DNA from: Persicaria tinctoria
Lineage: Eukaryota > Streptophyta > Magnoliopsida > Caryophyllales > Polygonaceae
Direction of reading: 5' to 3'
Assembly: GCA_037127255.1 (NCBI GenBank)
Contig: JBANSL010000006.1
Coordinates: forward strand, 88,147,107 to 88,211,106
DNA length: 64,000 bases
The notes below the pieces were generated by a model. It ran no database searches, had not been told where the DNA came from, and saw only the letters and a list, made by a program, of their open reading frames with translations. Shown here piece after piece: positions 46,178 to 59,090 of this stretch. Numbering within the stretch: position 1 is the stretch's first letter; each line of letters starts with the position of its first letter. Made by a program: the position numbers and the translations under genes.

Positions 46178-47977
46178 ATGTCTGGTGAAGCAAGCGGAGG
46201 ATTTGCACAGGGAAGGTCCACAAGCAGACCGCCACTCTTTGTAGGAAACCACTTTGTCCACTGGAGATCTTTGATGAAGATGTTCATCATAGACCAAGAT
46301 CTAGAGCTTTGGAACATTATAGAGAATGGTGCGAAGATTCCAGAGAAGGATGGACCAAATGACACCAAAGTTGCAAAGAAGGAGTCTGAATACAACCAAG
46401 CATATCTTGAAACCATCTCCAAAAACTACAGGGCTATTAACTTACTTTATTGTGGTCTTAGCACTGATGAGTTTAGCCGTATTTCATCTTTTAGGTCAGC
46501 TAAAGAGATTTGGGACAAGTTGGTCGTCACCTATGAAAGAACGAGCCAAGTAAAAGACACTAAGATCAACATCTTCCTTTGAAAGTACGAGCTCTTTAAG
46601 ATGAAGTCTGATGAGTCAATCAAGGCCATGTTCACACGATTCACAGAAATCACCAACAACCTTGACTCTCTCGGCAAGAGCTTTACCAACGTTGAGAAAG
46701 TAAGGAAGATACTGAGGTGCCTTCCAAAGGAGAAATGGGGTCCAAAAGTAACAGCTATAGAGGAAGCCCAGGACCTCACCACTCTACCCCTTGATGACCT
46801 TCTTGGAAAGCTGATCACGCATGAGATGATCCTTAATGAAGACGATGGAGAACTTCCAACCAGCACTAAGAACTTGGCACTCAAGTCTAAGAAGGATGAG
46901 CCAAATGATGGATCTGATTCCGAAGATGAAGATGACGATGAGGATGATCCTTTTGCTCTTTTCACAAGAGGCCTTGCTAGAATTCTCAAAATGAAGAAGC
47001 AATTCAACAACAAGGATGGATCAGAGTCTTCAAAGTTTCAAGGTAAGCCTCAATACAACAAGTATGAAAAGAAGACTAAACTGTTGTCTTGTTTTGAATG
47101 TGGTGAAACAGATCATCTTGTGAAGGACTGCCCTCAAAAGACAAAGAGCCAGCCCAAGAAAGGTGATAAATGGAAGAAGAAAGCCACGGTGGCTACTTGG
47201 AGTGATTCCGACTCTGACTCCGACGATGAGAAGGCCAACATTTGTCTTATGGCTTCTGGAGATGAATCCCACGATGAAAAGCTTGAAGCTACTGTAAGAG
47301 AACTTATGGAAAGTCCAAAAGAGGTATTATCGGAATTTCTTTCGAATATGATTGCCAATGAAGAAAAGCTTATTGCCCAAACTAACATTCTTATTAAGAG
47401 AACTGTGGACGAGGAAAGAACTATTGAGGATCTATCTATGAGGGTCAAAGGTCTTGAAGCTTCTTATTCAGGTCTTGACATTAAAGTCAAGACGCTTGAT
47501 TCGGAGAAATCTGAACTCAAGCAAGATCTCTCGTCTCTAAGAAATGAGCATCATGACTTAGAGAACGAGAAGATCTCCCTGAATAATAAGATTCTAGACC
47601 AACAGACAGCCCTCATAAGTTTTACCAAATCCAAAGGCACTCTCGATAAGATGTTGGGTGAGCAACAAAGCTCTCTAAACAAAAGTGGTATTGGTTACAA
47701 TCCAAAGTTTTTAAAGAAGCAACACATTACCACTTTTGTAAAGGCAAAAGGAAGCAGAACCTCTCCTATATGTCACCATTGTGCTAGAAAGGGACATGTA
47801 AAAGAGACCTGCCCTTATAGAAGAAAGGATCCATATATTATTCGCAATACATTTCCTGTTCATTTGAGAAAAGAACGGATAACACAAGTTTGGGTCCCAA
47901 AAGGCACTATTTTACCAAATATGGTTTATCCCAACAATGGATCCAAATTTGCTTATTGGTCTAGCCACAAAGGTTGA
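46178..47977 (+). pseudogene. gag: Copia Gag, one in-frame stop
   Basis: Starts MSGEASGGFAQGRSTSRPPL, then the Copia capsid region (HWRSLMKMFIIDQDLELWNI). There is a TGA at 46580, then the frame is open to 47975. A CCHC knuckle, CFECGETDHLVKDCP, sits at residue about 305, a heptad-rich coiled coil at about residues 385-490, and a second knuckle, CHHCARKGHVKETCP, at about residue 532. Two knuckles separated by a coiled coil is a Sirevirus-type arrangement. The stop is one C-to-T change from a sense codon. At its end the reading passes into the protease in another frame, so a frameshift lies near 47970. Confidence 0.9.
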
Positions 47978-50900
47978 TGTTTGTCTTGCAGGAAATCACC
48001 AAGGTGAAAGAACACAAATGGATTATTGATAGTGGATGCTCAAGGCATATGAGTGGGAAGAGTTCTCTCTTTCATGATCTAAAAGAGCAATCCACGGGAA
48101 CAATCACTCTTGGTGACAAAGGGAAATGCGACATTGTTGGTATTGGTAGTGTTGGAAGTGATTCCAGCCATAGTATTAAAAATGTCTATCTTGTTAATGG
48201 TTTAAAGTATAATCTGCTTAGCGTTTCTCAATTATGTGATAGTGGTAACAATGTCAGATTTAACAAGAAAAGATGTATAGTGTGCAGAGAAGATACAGGT
48301 GAAGTTATTCTGACTGCATATCGTTACAATAATATATACACCGTAAATGCTGATCAAGTGGCACAAGGAAGCTTAACCTGTCTAAAGGCTTTGACGGATG
48401 ATCAAAAGCTTTGGCACAAGAGTCTCGGTCATGTGAGTCCACATACGCTACAGAAGCTTGTCTCCAAAGGGCTTGTAAGAGGGCTACCTGTGATGGACTT
48501 CAAAGGTATTGACATGTGCAATGCATGCACACGAGGTAAACAAACACGTAGCTCCTTCAAACCCAAAAAGGTTGTAAGTTCTTCTAGACCCCTTGAACTT
48601 TTACATATGGATTTATGTGGTCCTATGCGAGTCAAATCTCCCAATGGTAAAAAGTACATGCTAGTTGTCGTTGATGATTTTTCTAGATATACCTGGGTTG
48701 CATTTTTGAAAGAAAAATCAGAGGCCTTATTTGAGTTTTTTTAAAACTTTGTAAGGAGTTGTAAACTTTAAGAAATGAGCCCATAGTGTCTATTCGGAGT
48801 GATCATGGTAGGGAGTTTGATCAACTTCAATTTGATTTGTTTTGTGCTAAATATGGCATCTCCCATAACTTTTCTGCTCCTAGGACACCTCAACAAAACA
48901 GGGTTGTGGAACGCAAGAACCGCACCTTAGAGGATATGGCCAGGACTTTGCTTTTAGAAAATGCATTACCTAAAACCTATTGGGCTGAAGCTGTTAACAC
49001 AGCTAACTATATTTTGAATAGTTGTCTTATTCGTTCCATCTTAAAGAAAACTCCTTATGAACTTTTCAAAGTCCGCAAACCATTTATATCTTATTTTAAA
49101 CCCTTTGGCTGTACTTGTTTTGTTCATAACAATGGAAAAGATAACCTTGGGAAATTTGATGCGCGTAGTGATGAAGGTATATTTCTTGGCTATTCCACGA
49201 GTAGCAAAGCTTATAGAATCTTCAATAAAAGGACCCAGGTAGTTGAAGAAAGTATACATGTTATTTTTGATGAATGCAATGACGGTGCTTTGAGTGAAAG
49301 TGTTGCAGATATAGATCTTAACATCCATGAAGAGAACGAGGAAGGTGATGTTGCTGCTACCAAGAACACAGAGAAGAGGAACATGCAGGAACCGATTCTT
49401 AACACTGAAGAATTGGCCCAAGGTGTTGAAGATTCATCCAAAGCCCTTGGTGTCCAATCCAACAGTGTTGATACTTCAGAAACTGCTGTAATTGAACCTA
49501 ACAGGACCACGGAGTCAGAAGTACTGCAAGTCAATCCTACAAGTGTGACGAATCAAGGAGCTGAGACTAGCAAAAGGAAATTCAAATACTCCTCATCACA
49601 CTCATTAAAGGATATCATTTCTGACCCTACTTCTAGTGTTCAAACTCGTTCTCAACATAAAGATCTTTGTGCTTTTCACGCGTTTGTTTCTCTTATTGAG
49701 CCAAAGAAGGGAGATGAGGCATTTCAGGAGCCAGACTGGATCATTGCTATGCAAAGTGAGCTTAACGAATTTGAAAGGAACAAAGTCTGGACCTTGAAGC
49801 CTAGGCCAAAGCATCAATCAGTCATTGGCACTCGATGGGTATTTCGAAACAAGCTAGATGAGAATGGTAAGATTGTGAGGAACAAGGCAAGGCTTGTTGC
49901 TCAAGGCTACAATCAAGAAGAAGGTATTGACTACGAGGAGACCTTTGCTCCCGTAGCCAGGCTTGAAGCCATTCGCATTTTATTAGCATTTGCATCTTTC
50001 ATGAGCATAAAGTTATATCAAATGGATGTCAAGTGTGCTTTTCTTAATGGTTTCTTAGAGGAAGAAGTATATGTGGCTCAACCCCCAGGTTTTGAAAGCT
50101 CAGAATTTCCCAATCATGTTTATAAACTTGACAAAGCGCTTTATGGTTTGAAACAAGCCCCAAGAGCTTGGTATGAGCACTTGTCCAAATATCTTTTAGA
50201 AAATGATTTTAAAAGGGGGTTGATCGACAAGACTCTTTTTATCAAGACCAAAGAAAAGGACATTTTGGTTATTCAAATTTATGTTGATGATATATTATTT
50301 GGTGCTACTAACACATCTTTGTGCAAGGAATTTTCTGACATCATGTGCAGTGAATTTAAGATGAGCTTGATGGGTGAACTCAACATCTTTTTGGGGTTAC
50401 AAGTTCATCAATCCAAGAAAGGGATCTTCGTCAACCAAAGCAAGTACACTAAGGATCTCTTGAAGAAGTTCAAGATGGATCAATCCAAGGCAGCCAAGAC
50501 TCCCATGAGCTCAACATTATCTCTAGATCAAGACAAGACTGGAATAAGTGTCAATCAAAAGGAGTATCGAGGAATGATTGGATCTTTATTATATCTCACG
50601 GCTAGTAGACCTGACATCATGTTTAGTGTTTGCATGTGTGCTAGGTTTCAAGCTGATCCTAAAGAATCTCACCTCGTGGCTGTGAAGAGGATCTTTCGAT
50701 ATCTCAATGGCACTAAGGAACTTGGACTATGGTACCCAAAGCAAAAGTATTTCACTTTAATTGGATATTCTGATGCAGATTTTGCAGGATACAAGGTGGA
50801 TAGGAAGAGCACATCAGGATGTTGCCAATTCTTAGGAGCATCTTTAATCAGTTGGCACTCAAAGAAGTAAAATTCAGTTGCTCTATCCACTGCAGAAGCC

Positions 50901-51233
50901 GAATACATTGCAGCTGGAGCCTGTTGCTCCCAAATCCCTTGGATAGCTCAACAAATGCGAGATCTTGGCATCAACCTCAAAGGTATCCCAATTAAGTGTG
51001 ACAATACAAGTGCCATATCCATCACTAAGAATCCTGTTCAGCATTCAAGGACCAAACATATTGATGTAAGGCATCATTTCATTAGAGATCATGTTGAAAA
51101 AGGTGATGTGTCCATATCTTTTATTTCTACTGATTATCAATGGGCTGACATTTTTACTAAGCCTTTGGCAGAGGACAGATTCACCTTCATTAGACGAGAG
51201 ATTGGGATGCTTAACAAGGATGCACTTTCGTAG
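47974..51233 (+). pseudogene. pol: Copia Pol (protease, integrase, reverse transcriptase, RNase H)
   Basis: Protease WIIDSGCSRHMSG (about 48020). Integrase with HKSLGHVSPHTL ... CNACTRGK and a DDE core ([31 protein letters not shown]). Reverse transcriptase with [20 protein letters not shown] and catalytic YVDDILFG at 50280. RNase H with STAEAEYIAAG and DNTSAISI. The frame changes at about 48742 (extra base in a T run) with a TAA shortly after, and there is another in-frame TAA at 50868 just before the RNase H end. The product ends at TAG 51231. Otherwise all catalytic motifs are present. Confidence 0.93.
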
Positions 51234-51682
51234 GGGGAGCTTTCCCTTTACGAAAGATAAATTCTACTTAGTGTCAAGACCCTTGAGAACCATGTCAAGG
51301 TGTGTGAACTAAATGGTGGAGTACATATATCGGATCATATATTTTTGGTTAATATCTTTTTAGATATTTAATCAATTATATTTGTTTTAATCGGATTTCA
51401 AAAATTGCCTATTTCTGTGATTTCCTTAACCGTTAAGATATTTTTTTTGGAACTAAATCGGTTTGTGTTTAGTCCGATTTTAATGGATATTTGAATTTGA
51501 AAACCCTTCAAATTGGCAATGTAATGATTTCTTGGAACCCTAAACCCGTCCCATCACTCCCTCTACTTAAACCCAATACTGTACCCGATTACAACCCACA
51601 CTCAGACTTTATCCAAACCCTCTCCACTTCTCAATCTTCAACCTCTCAATCGCCTCTCAAGAAACCCTAACCAACTTTCTCC
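51234..51682 (+). other. Copia intergenic region with polypurine-like block
   Basis: Immediately after pol comes TAGGGGGAG (51231-51239), which resembles the true polypurine tract at 53500. The rest is AT-rich, followed by a CT-rich leader to the next ORF. Confidence 0.6.
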
Positions 51683-53203
51683 ATAGCACCCAAAACCAAG
51701 AAAGCTGTCACACCCAAAAGACTTGGCGCCACCCCCAAGGGACGTCAGACCACTGCTACCTCTCCCACACCTGAACCCGCTCCTCAAGTTATTATCCCAA
51801 CCGTCGTCCAGAGCACCATTGTTGAGAGCTCGGCCCTTGTTCCCAAAGGCTCTCAAAAGCGCTCTGCTAAGAAGCCAATTAGTGCTAAACAGAAAGGGAA
51901 GAGGAAGATCTTGGCTATGTAACTTGAAGAAGATGAAGAAGAAGAGCAAGAGGGATCTAGAGAGGACGAGGAACCTGAAGGAGATGAAGCGGGGTCCGGT
52001 GAGGACTCGGGGTCTGAGGAAGAGGAGGAAGAATCTCCCTCTCCTTCTCCTCCTCCTCCCCCGTCTCCGAAGAAGCGGAAAGCCCCTGCTGCTGTCAAGC
52101 CTCCATCCCCCAAGCGCACCAGGAAGGGCACTGTCAAGAGTCTTGTAGCGCCCGTCAAGAGAGCTGCTCCAACAGTTGCGCGCAGAAAGAACGCAGACCC
52201 CCCGGCCTATATCCAGGTAAATCAATCCTTGCCCTCCTCTTGGTTTCAAGATGCTGAGACTGCTGGTAAGTGGGTAGACGTGTTTCAAACTCGTAAGATT
52301 AGTTGTTCTAATTTTTTAGATGTTGAGTTCTTTGAAGCTTTGAAGTTACCTTGCATTGAGCTCCTCAAAAAATCCCCAGCCTGGACCCATCTTAACCTTG
52401 AGACTGTCTACTACCCACAACTTACCCGACTCTTCTACATTAACCTAAAAGCCAAGAACGACACTGATGGTTGGTCTTTGGAGTCTGTCGTCAAAGGGGT
52501 TAGAATCTCTCTCAACTCCAATGATTTTGCAGATTCCCTAGGCTTACCTACACCAGTTCCACCCGCTGAAATCCACCTCTCAAAAGAAAATTGCATCATC
52601 CTTGCCCGAGCCAAATATCTCCTACCCGAAGCATCCAACAGCACCTCAAAGCAACTCACCCACTCATCCCTAACCCTTGAGGCAAAAATTATCTTTAACA
52701 TCATTGTTAGATGCCACCTACCCCGTCTTAACTCTAGCTCACTCCATACCGACAATGCCATGGTCCTGCTCTACCGCATCCTAAATGGCCTTGATCTTAA
52801 TCTGGCCAACACTATCCTTGGAACCATGGCTCATGCCAGAAAAGCTAGAAAAGGCTCTCCCCTCCCCTTTGCTACCCTTTTGACCCCTATCTTCAAAGCT
52901 TCTGGAATTGATGTCAAAAATGAAGAACAACTGCGTCATACGGGTAAGTTCGACTCTAAAGGCCTTGAAAAGATTGGCATCACTCGGTCTCCCCAAGGGA
53001 TCTTGAGTCTTGCCACTCCTTCAAAAGCCTTTCCCACTGCTCCAGCTTTCGATGAACGCATGGACAACCTAGAGTTGGGCTTGGAGGAGGTTCGCCTGGA
53101 TATTAAGGAGCTGCAGAAGGAGATGATGACGGAGATGAGCAGGATTTCAAAGATGCTGGAAGGACTGTGGACGAGCCTCACTGATGATGCTCCGGATGAC
53201 TAA
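51683..53203 (+). pseudogene. Post-pol ORF of the Copia element (Sirevirus env-like position)
   Basis: The frame starts at 51683, where the expected ATG is ATA, in a basic, Pro/Lys-rich segment, with TAA at 51920. It then runs through an acidic stretch (EEDEEEEQEGSREDEE) and a Lys/Pro-rich segment, and is open as a 324-codon stretch from 52229 to 53203. That part is globular (FFEALKLPCIELLKKSPAW; LTRLFYINLKAKNDTDGW) with a C-terminal heptad region (MDNLELGLEEVRLDIKELQK) likely to form a coiled coil. I see no signal peptide or clear membrane span, so an envelope role is not supported by the sequence. The function of such ORFs is unknown. Confidence 0.75.
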
Positions 53204-53499
53204 GCCTAAACCTTAACCCACCCTATCCCACCCCTGAAACTTGTTACTTTGCTAGTTTGTTGGAAACGTTTTCAAAACTTTTGGTGACTTTTTGGTGACT
53301 GTTTTTCCTCCGCCCTTTGTTGAAAGACAAAAATGGGGAGATGATCGTTAGACTTTGAAAACCTCCGCTTAAAGGTCTTGGAAGACCTTGGTTTTTGATC
53401 CAACATTTGTCTAACCCTTGCAGGTACTTAGTCCGAATTCCATTGTATTATCTATTTTTTACTAAGTTGCAGGGATGCACAGGTTTTGTCTTTCATCTA

Positions 53500-53507
53500 G
53501 GGGGAGA
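53500..53507 (+). other. Polypurine tract of the Copia element
   Basis: GGGGGAGA directly upstream of the 3' LTR. Confidence 0.88.
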
Positions 53508-53508
53508 T

Positions 53509-54509
53509 TGATAACTCCCTCCCTTGATGAAAATCGGAAGAGATGTTTCAAAGGTTTTGACAGGATATTTGTGTCAAAGGCCTAGGAGCATTAAAAGTTG
53601 ATGAAATACAAAACCTATCTTAATTATTCGTATATTATTTTATCTTATTATATACTTCTATTATATTATATATATATGTATGCCTAACCATTTCAGGAAG
53701 TATATTCGAGATTATATCCTTCCTTAATACATATTGAGGAGATCAGTTCAAAATAGATCATGGCGATTCAAAGTGTCCATAAATAGAAGATTGAAGATCA
53801 AACTGATTCGAAGGAGCCGTTGGAGATCCGGTGGTGAAGATCCTCACGCTCCATGCTCTTTTATAAAGGAAAGGAAGGAGAAGACATAAGATACACAAGT
53901 GATACACGAGTTTCATTCATTCAAGTGATATGTCTTCCAAGTGTCTCTCTATTAAGCGCTCATGAGTTTGTTGTCTATTTCAAAGCCTTTGAGAGTCACT
54001 GTGAGCTTATAGGATATATTCATTTCAAGTGTTACTCGAGATTTTATAACTCGGGAAGTTACACTAGGCTATTGATTTGTGAGAGTAAGAGGATTGTACT
54101 AGATAGCTGAGAGAGGTGGGGCTCTTCTAGATTGGTCTAGGACTCCAAGGGAACGTGAGTTGACTAGATTGCAATTGTATAGGAGAGAGGCTTCTCGGAG
54201 AGCTATTAGGATCCTATGCTAAGCATTCAATAAAGCCTTTGAATCCTAGGGTTGTGGAAGAACCCTAGGCGGGGACGTAGGCCAAGTTGTGCTGAACCTC
54301 GTAAACAATTACTCGTGTTCTTTACTCTTTTGCTTTACCTTATTTCCGCACTTGGTTCGATTTTTTAACTTTGTGATTCATGTTTATCTCAAAGGTTTTG
54401 GTACAAGCTCCAAAAGTCTTGAGACTTTCTGCGAAAAACATGCATACTCTATTCAACCCCCCTTCTCGAGTATTTCTTATTACATTGTTTTTATATTATC
54501 GAACCTTCA
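53509..54509 (+). repeat. 3' LTR of the Copia element
   Basis: 1001 bp, TGATAACTCCC to CGAACCTTCA, followed by GGGAG. Confidence 0.95.
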
Positions 54510-54514
54510 GGGAG

Positions 54515-55872
54515 GTATATGCCTTACATGATACCAGCAATACTCGATAAACATGTACACAATCAATGAGGTCCAATTAGGTTAATCTGGCATGCGAAGT
54601 CATCTGATTCACGTGTTAAACATGCAACGAGAGTTGGCCACACTATCATGGACCTAGTTCATAGGGAGATAGTAATCATGGAAATTCAATACATACGCCA
54701 CGTGCATCCACTCACAAGTGCAACCATGCAAGGTACCAGGCAAGTCATGCTGAATTATACCAATATAGCATGTCATGAAATCACAAGGAGGCTATCATTA
54801 TAACTTGACATAATTCTCTAAGGACAATCACCAACTCACCAACCCGTTTTCCCGTGGGACACTAGTATGACTCGCTTGACACAAGGACATTCACGCTGCT
54901 TCCGAGAGGTGAGGGTAGAACTCTTGTTTTGACTTTTGTGGCAAGAAGACATGGTTGGCCATTACGAGGATCGAAAGGGATGACTCCACAAGGAAACTCA
55001 CTTCTGTCTCGAAACGATTTAAATCCTCACTCCCACTAACATATTCAGGTAACCCTCACATCTGACACGATTTCCGAAAGTATTTAATTGAACGACCCAA
55101 ATTTCCCGCGAAAGACCCCAACCACAAGTACGAGACTCGATAGAAACATCGATGGTGGGGTACGAAACAAGACTCTAAACAGGGGGAGCGGATGCTTCTC
55201 AACCCTTGCTAACATGCCTAGATGTTTTGGTGGGGCGGATGAAAGAGACGGAATCATCAGGAGGTTTGAATTATGAAAGGGCTATTTCGACAAGACAGGA
55301 ATTCCGATTACACAAGAACAAGGTTTTCTCCCACTATCCCGTTTGCACAGTTATTCAACACATGATTCAAGTCAAGGTGTACTGATTATTTCGCTATCCT
55401 AAGCACAATAGAGCACTCATCACGGAAGCAATCAACAAGATTAATATGATCCTCTTCCAGAAGGATTGCCCTCGGGCCCATTTGCATACATGTACATATA
55501 TAAACGTAAGCATAGAGACGATCTATGCCGTCCTTCGAGGGACGGCTGACCGGAGGGGAAAAACCTCACGACCTCTTAACTCAACACTCCAACCTCGGTG
55601 GTGTTCCTTGGAGTCTTCTAGGCCCATCTGTAAATAAAAGCTAGTATTTTGCCTACCGTTCCCCGAATTCTACATCCATAAGGGATGTCTACCGCTTGGG
55701 TCTCTACCCCGAGATTATTTCTCCTTTATTCATTTTAGGTTTTAAGTTCAATTAAATTTATTTTGCCCTTTATAAAATATTTTCCAAAACCATTTAAAAA
55801 CATTGGGCGATTTTCAAAACCTCTTCAACCTATTGTACTCGGATTGCAAAACCTCAGCTCTGATACCACCTT
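54515..55872 (-). other. Element C internal DNA, 5' part with primer site
   Basis: Read on the minus strand, this follows the 5' LTR. Its blocks match element D on the plus strand, for example TCTTCTTGCCACAAA (minus of about 54940) with 63224, and GGTAGGCAAAATACTAGC (minus of about 55650) with GGTAGGCAGAATATTAGC near 62850. No coding domain is seen. Confidence 0.7.
55857..55868 (-). other. Primer binding site (tRNA-iMet) of element C
   Basis: TGGTATCAGAGC on the minus strand, four bases inside the LTR end. This fixes the orientation of element C. Confidence 0.9.
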
Positions 55873-58800
55873 TGTAACGGTCCAGGATTATGATTCCCGA
55901 GTTACGTTTCGAGGGATGAAACCCCTCGTTGGGATCTTGCGCCCCGATTACAGGTTGAAGGTTTCAAATCGAAGATGTGTAGTTTAAAGTGGGATTTCGC
56001 ACCCAAATCTGGAAGGTCCGTTGGAGACCCCGGGGTAAACCCCTTTACCTGTCCTAAGTCTATAACGCGGGAAATCCTTTATCATGCAAATGGCATAAGT
56101 TCTGAAAGTGATACAACCAGTGCCACGGCAGAGCCGGGTCAAAACAGAGTATAATTACGGAGAAATCCCAAAAGCGTGAATCTGGTGAAGTCAGGTTTCA
56201 AACACTCACTCTCCGCCATATGAATAGACCCCGTCATAACCGCACAGAATCAAGCAGTGTATCGGGTACCTGAAACTATACCACCAAGTCAGGCCAAGAG
56301 TCCGCCCGCGGGTCTTCTGACCACGCTGAGGACATATAATACGCATATACCTAGAATAAAGGATGCCTCCATGCAGTACTGAAATAAAAACCACACTATC
56401 ATGCTCCTAATTCATATGCGCAGAATATTGAAGAAGGCCTTAACAAAGAATACCAAGTGGTATATCCCTCTTCTACCACCACCCCCCTTACAGATAGGGT
56501 GGAGACTGGCCAGTTCGATGCTATAATCATATCAAATCTCATCATCATATCATATCTCATGCCCATCTCGTATCTCGTGATATATATATATATATATATA
56601 TGACTCGAGGAGGGCAACACCCGATGAAGCTAGGCTGCCCTATGACCCTAGCAAGGACGCTAGAACTCACAGATAACGGTCGTTCTGTATTCAAACGCAT
56701 ACATAATAAGGATCCTCATTCGTAAATGAAACTCCTAAGCATGATACTACATGACATGCTCTTATGCATATGCAACACCTACATACTATATGACACATCA
56801 GGCAGGAGGTACTGGTTACTGAGTAAGCCCCGAAGGACTTACCTAGAGAAGCGCGGAATTCAAACAATGATCAGCAATGACAAGCAATCCAACAGATCAG
56901 AGATCATCTAGTAATCCCATAAGTAAAATAATAAGTCTAAGTCTAATTTACACAAAGCACACAAGTCACATATGAAACATATAAGATACACACACACATA
57001 TGATAACTCAACCCTCTTGTCATTATTAACATTATCATCTCATCTTCAATTCTCACCTAGTCTCATCATATCTCATAAATTAACATCTTTCTCCTTTCGA
57101 TCATAACCTCATCCACACCAGCTCGTGACAACCTCCATACCATACTTAGCCAATTTCACATATTACCGTTTCACACTCACACTTGGCATACAGATATATA
57201 TATATCATCAACATCATAATATCTAACATTTAATCTCTTATAGTAAATCCCCGTAAGTCATGCTATTAGTCACAATGATCAGAACATCATGCTAGCTAGT
57301 CAGTCACCGAACAAGTCAGATTCTCAAGTTAGATCCAAATCTGTTTCCAAAACCAAGTTAGAATCCCGACCCTTGAAAATGTTAGCAAAACTCCCTCTTT
57401 TAATTATTTATTAATCATTTCCGACCTTGAAATTCATTTTTCAAATTCTCTTCTAAATCGACAAGTCTTAATAATTGATTTTAAATCTCAATAATGTATA
57501 GTATTTTCAATCCCGTTTAATAGAGCACCTTTATAAAATATTTCCGAAACCCCTAAAATTCAAACCATTTTTATTTAATAAAATCAACCCTTTATGAATC
57601 TCCCCAAAATAATATTTTATCTTTTAAATCCTCAAATAATATTATAATATACTTTAATTACCATTAAATAGTTAAATAAATTAACGGATAAATCCGAACC
57701 GTACTAAACCCATTTAAACCCAACTGAACTGAACCCGTACTAATATTCGAACTCCAAACATGTTAAATGTTGGATTAATTAACATGAAATTTCAAGGAGG
57801 AGGGCCCACAGGCAACTCTTCTTCTTCGTTTCAAATGTGATTCCCGCCGGCTCTGCTCGAGATGGCTCGCCCGCCTCGACGCCACTTCCGGTTCGTCCTC
57901 CCGCTCTCGAGCTCACCTGTCACGCACGACCTCGCTTCCAGCTCGCATCTCACGCTCGCTAGCTCGCCCTCGTTGCTCGCTTGCTCAGCATCGCCTCTCG
58001 CTCGCTCAGCCTCGCCTCTCGCGCTCTCAGCCTCTCTCGAGCTCACCGGAGCTCGAGCTCACCCGATCGCCCCGCACTCAGCCCTCGCTCACTCCCGACC
58101 AATCTAAACTTCGAAAGAAGTACGAATTCGAATCGTGGAAGGAAGGAAACGGAGGAAGCTCACCGAGGTGTTTGCCACTTCAAAGTTCTCGATTAGAGTT
58201 CTGGGCGTCGTCGGATGCTCGCGATGGCTCATCGGACCTGCGTCGGACCTGGGTGAGTGCTATGGTGAAGTTCGAGGGTGGTTTCGATCGAAAATGGAAG
58301 AGAATTACTTACCGGAATGTGGCCCGTGCTAAACAGGGAAATGACGGTTCGGTGGCTCGTCGGCGGCGCTGGGGAGCACCTGGATGGCTCCGGTGATTCC
58401 TGGGCACTCGTGGACATCAAAGGAGGTGCGGAATGGTGCTGATGTCACTTCCTTCCAAGAGGAAAAGAGGGACGTGGTGGGAGCGACGGTTCAGGGCTCG
58501 CGAAAGAAAACAGAGGAGTGAGAGTGAGGGGGAAGCTCGGGGATGCCGGTGGCGCCTCAGTGGTGGTGATCGGTGACGGGGGTGAAGGCGACGATGGTGG
58601 TGTACCCATGGAGTGTTGGAGCGATGGGTGAAGAAGTGCTGGAGATGGTGAGCAAGAGGAAGAAAGGGGATGAATATTGGAGGAGGGAGATGATGGAGTG
58701 GGAATGACGATGGCGTGAAGTGGAGGCAAGGTGAAGGTGGGCAGGTGAACCGAAGGGGATTGGTTCGGGTTGCAGGGCATGGGGAAAGAGTGGGTGTGGG

Positions 58801-59090
58801 ATTGAGTGTAAAATTGGTTAACCAATACCCGGAAATAATTTCCGAATACGCGAATTCACATTTAGAAATTAGTTCTCGAATGTTAGTTTCCCTGAATCCC
58901 GCTTTCTCGATCAATTACATTTAAAAAATAAGGATATCGCCATCCGATAATTATTTTAAATTGGAAGGAAATTCTTCGTCAAATTTTATATTCCGATCGG
59001 AATCCGCTAAACGAGTTTTAAATCTGATTTAAATTCATTTTTATTTTCCTTTTTCCGAAAAATTAGGATTTGAAAATCCGAGCCTTTACA
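55873..59090 (-). repeat. 5' LTR of element C
   Basis: On the minus strand TGTAAAGGCTCGG to GGACCGTTACA, 3218 bp. It differs from the other LTR in the (AT)n length, in a roughly 20-bp CTCGCTCAGCCTCG duplication near 58000, and in scattered substitutions. Confidence 0.92.

Larger units (their letters stand above)
45119..54509 (+). mobile_element. Sirevirus-like Copia retrotransposon
   Basis: Two 1001-bp LTRs, TGATAACTCCC to CGAACCTTCA, are flanked by the perfect duplication GGGAG (45114-45118 and 54510-54514). Order: tRNA-iMet primer site, gag, protease, integrase, reverse transcriptase, RNase H (Copia order), then an additional ORF after pol, then a polypurine tract. The extra post-pol ORF with a C-terminal coiled coil and the Gag with two CCHC knuckles fit the SIRE lineage. 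LTRs differ at about two dozen positions by eye, so it is older than the chromovirus. Several stops and frameshifts make it inactive. Confidence 0.93.
17367..59090 (-). mobile_element. Very large non-coding LTR element (LARD-like), element C
   Basis: LTR copies at 17367-20628 and 55873-59090 share the same order over their whole length. The target duplication TAAAT is perfect (17362-17366 and 59091-59095), and the satellite unit interrupted on the left resumes in phase on the right. On the minus strand the LTR ends CCGTTACA, followed four bases later by TGGTATCAGAGC, so the right copy is the 5' LTR. After removing the nested elements the internal DNA is about 4.9 kb in three pieces (20629-21634, 42580-45118, 54515-55872) and shows no gag or pol signature. 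Long LTRs and a non-coding interior match the definition of a large retrotransposon derivative. Confidence 0.88.

Noticed and set aside
51683..53203. Calling the Copia post-pol ORF an envelope gene
   Set aside because: No signal peptide or membrane segment is visible, and only its position suggests env.
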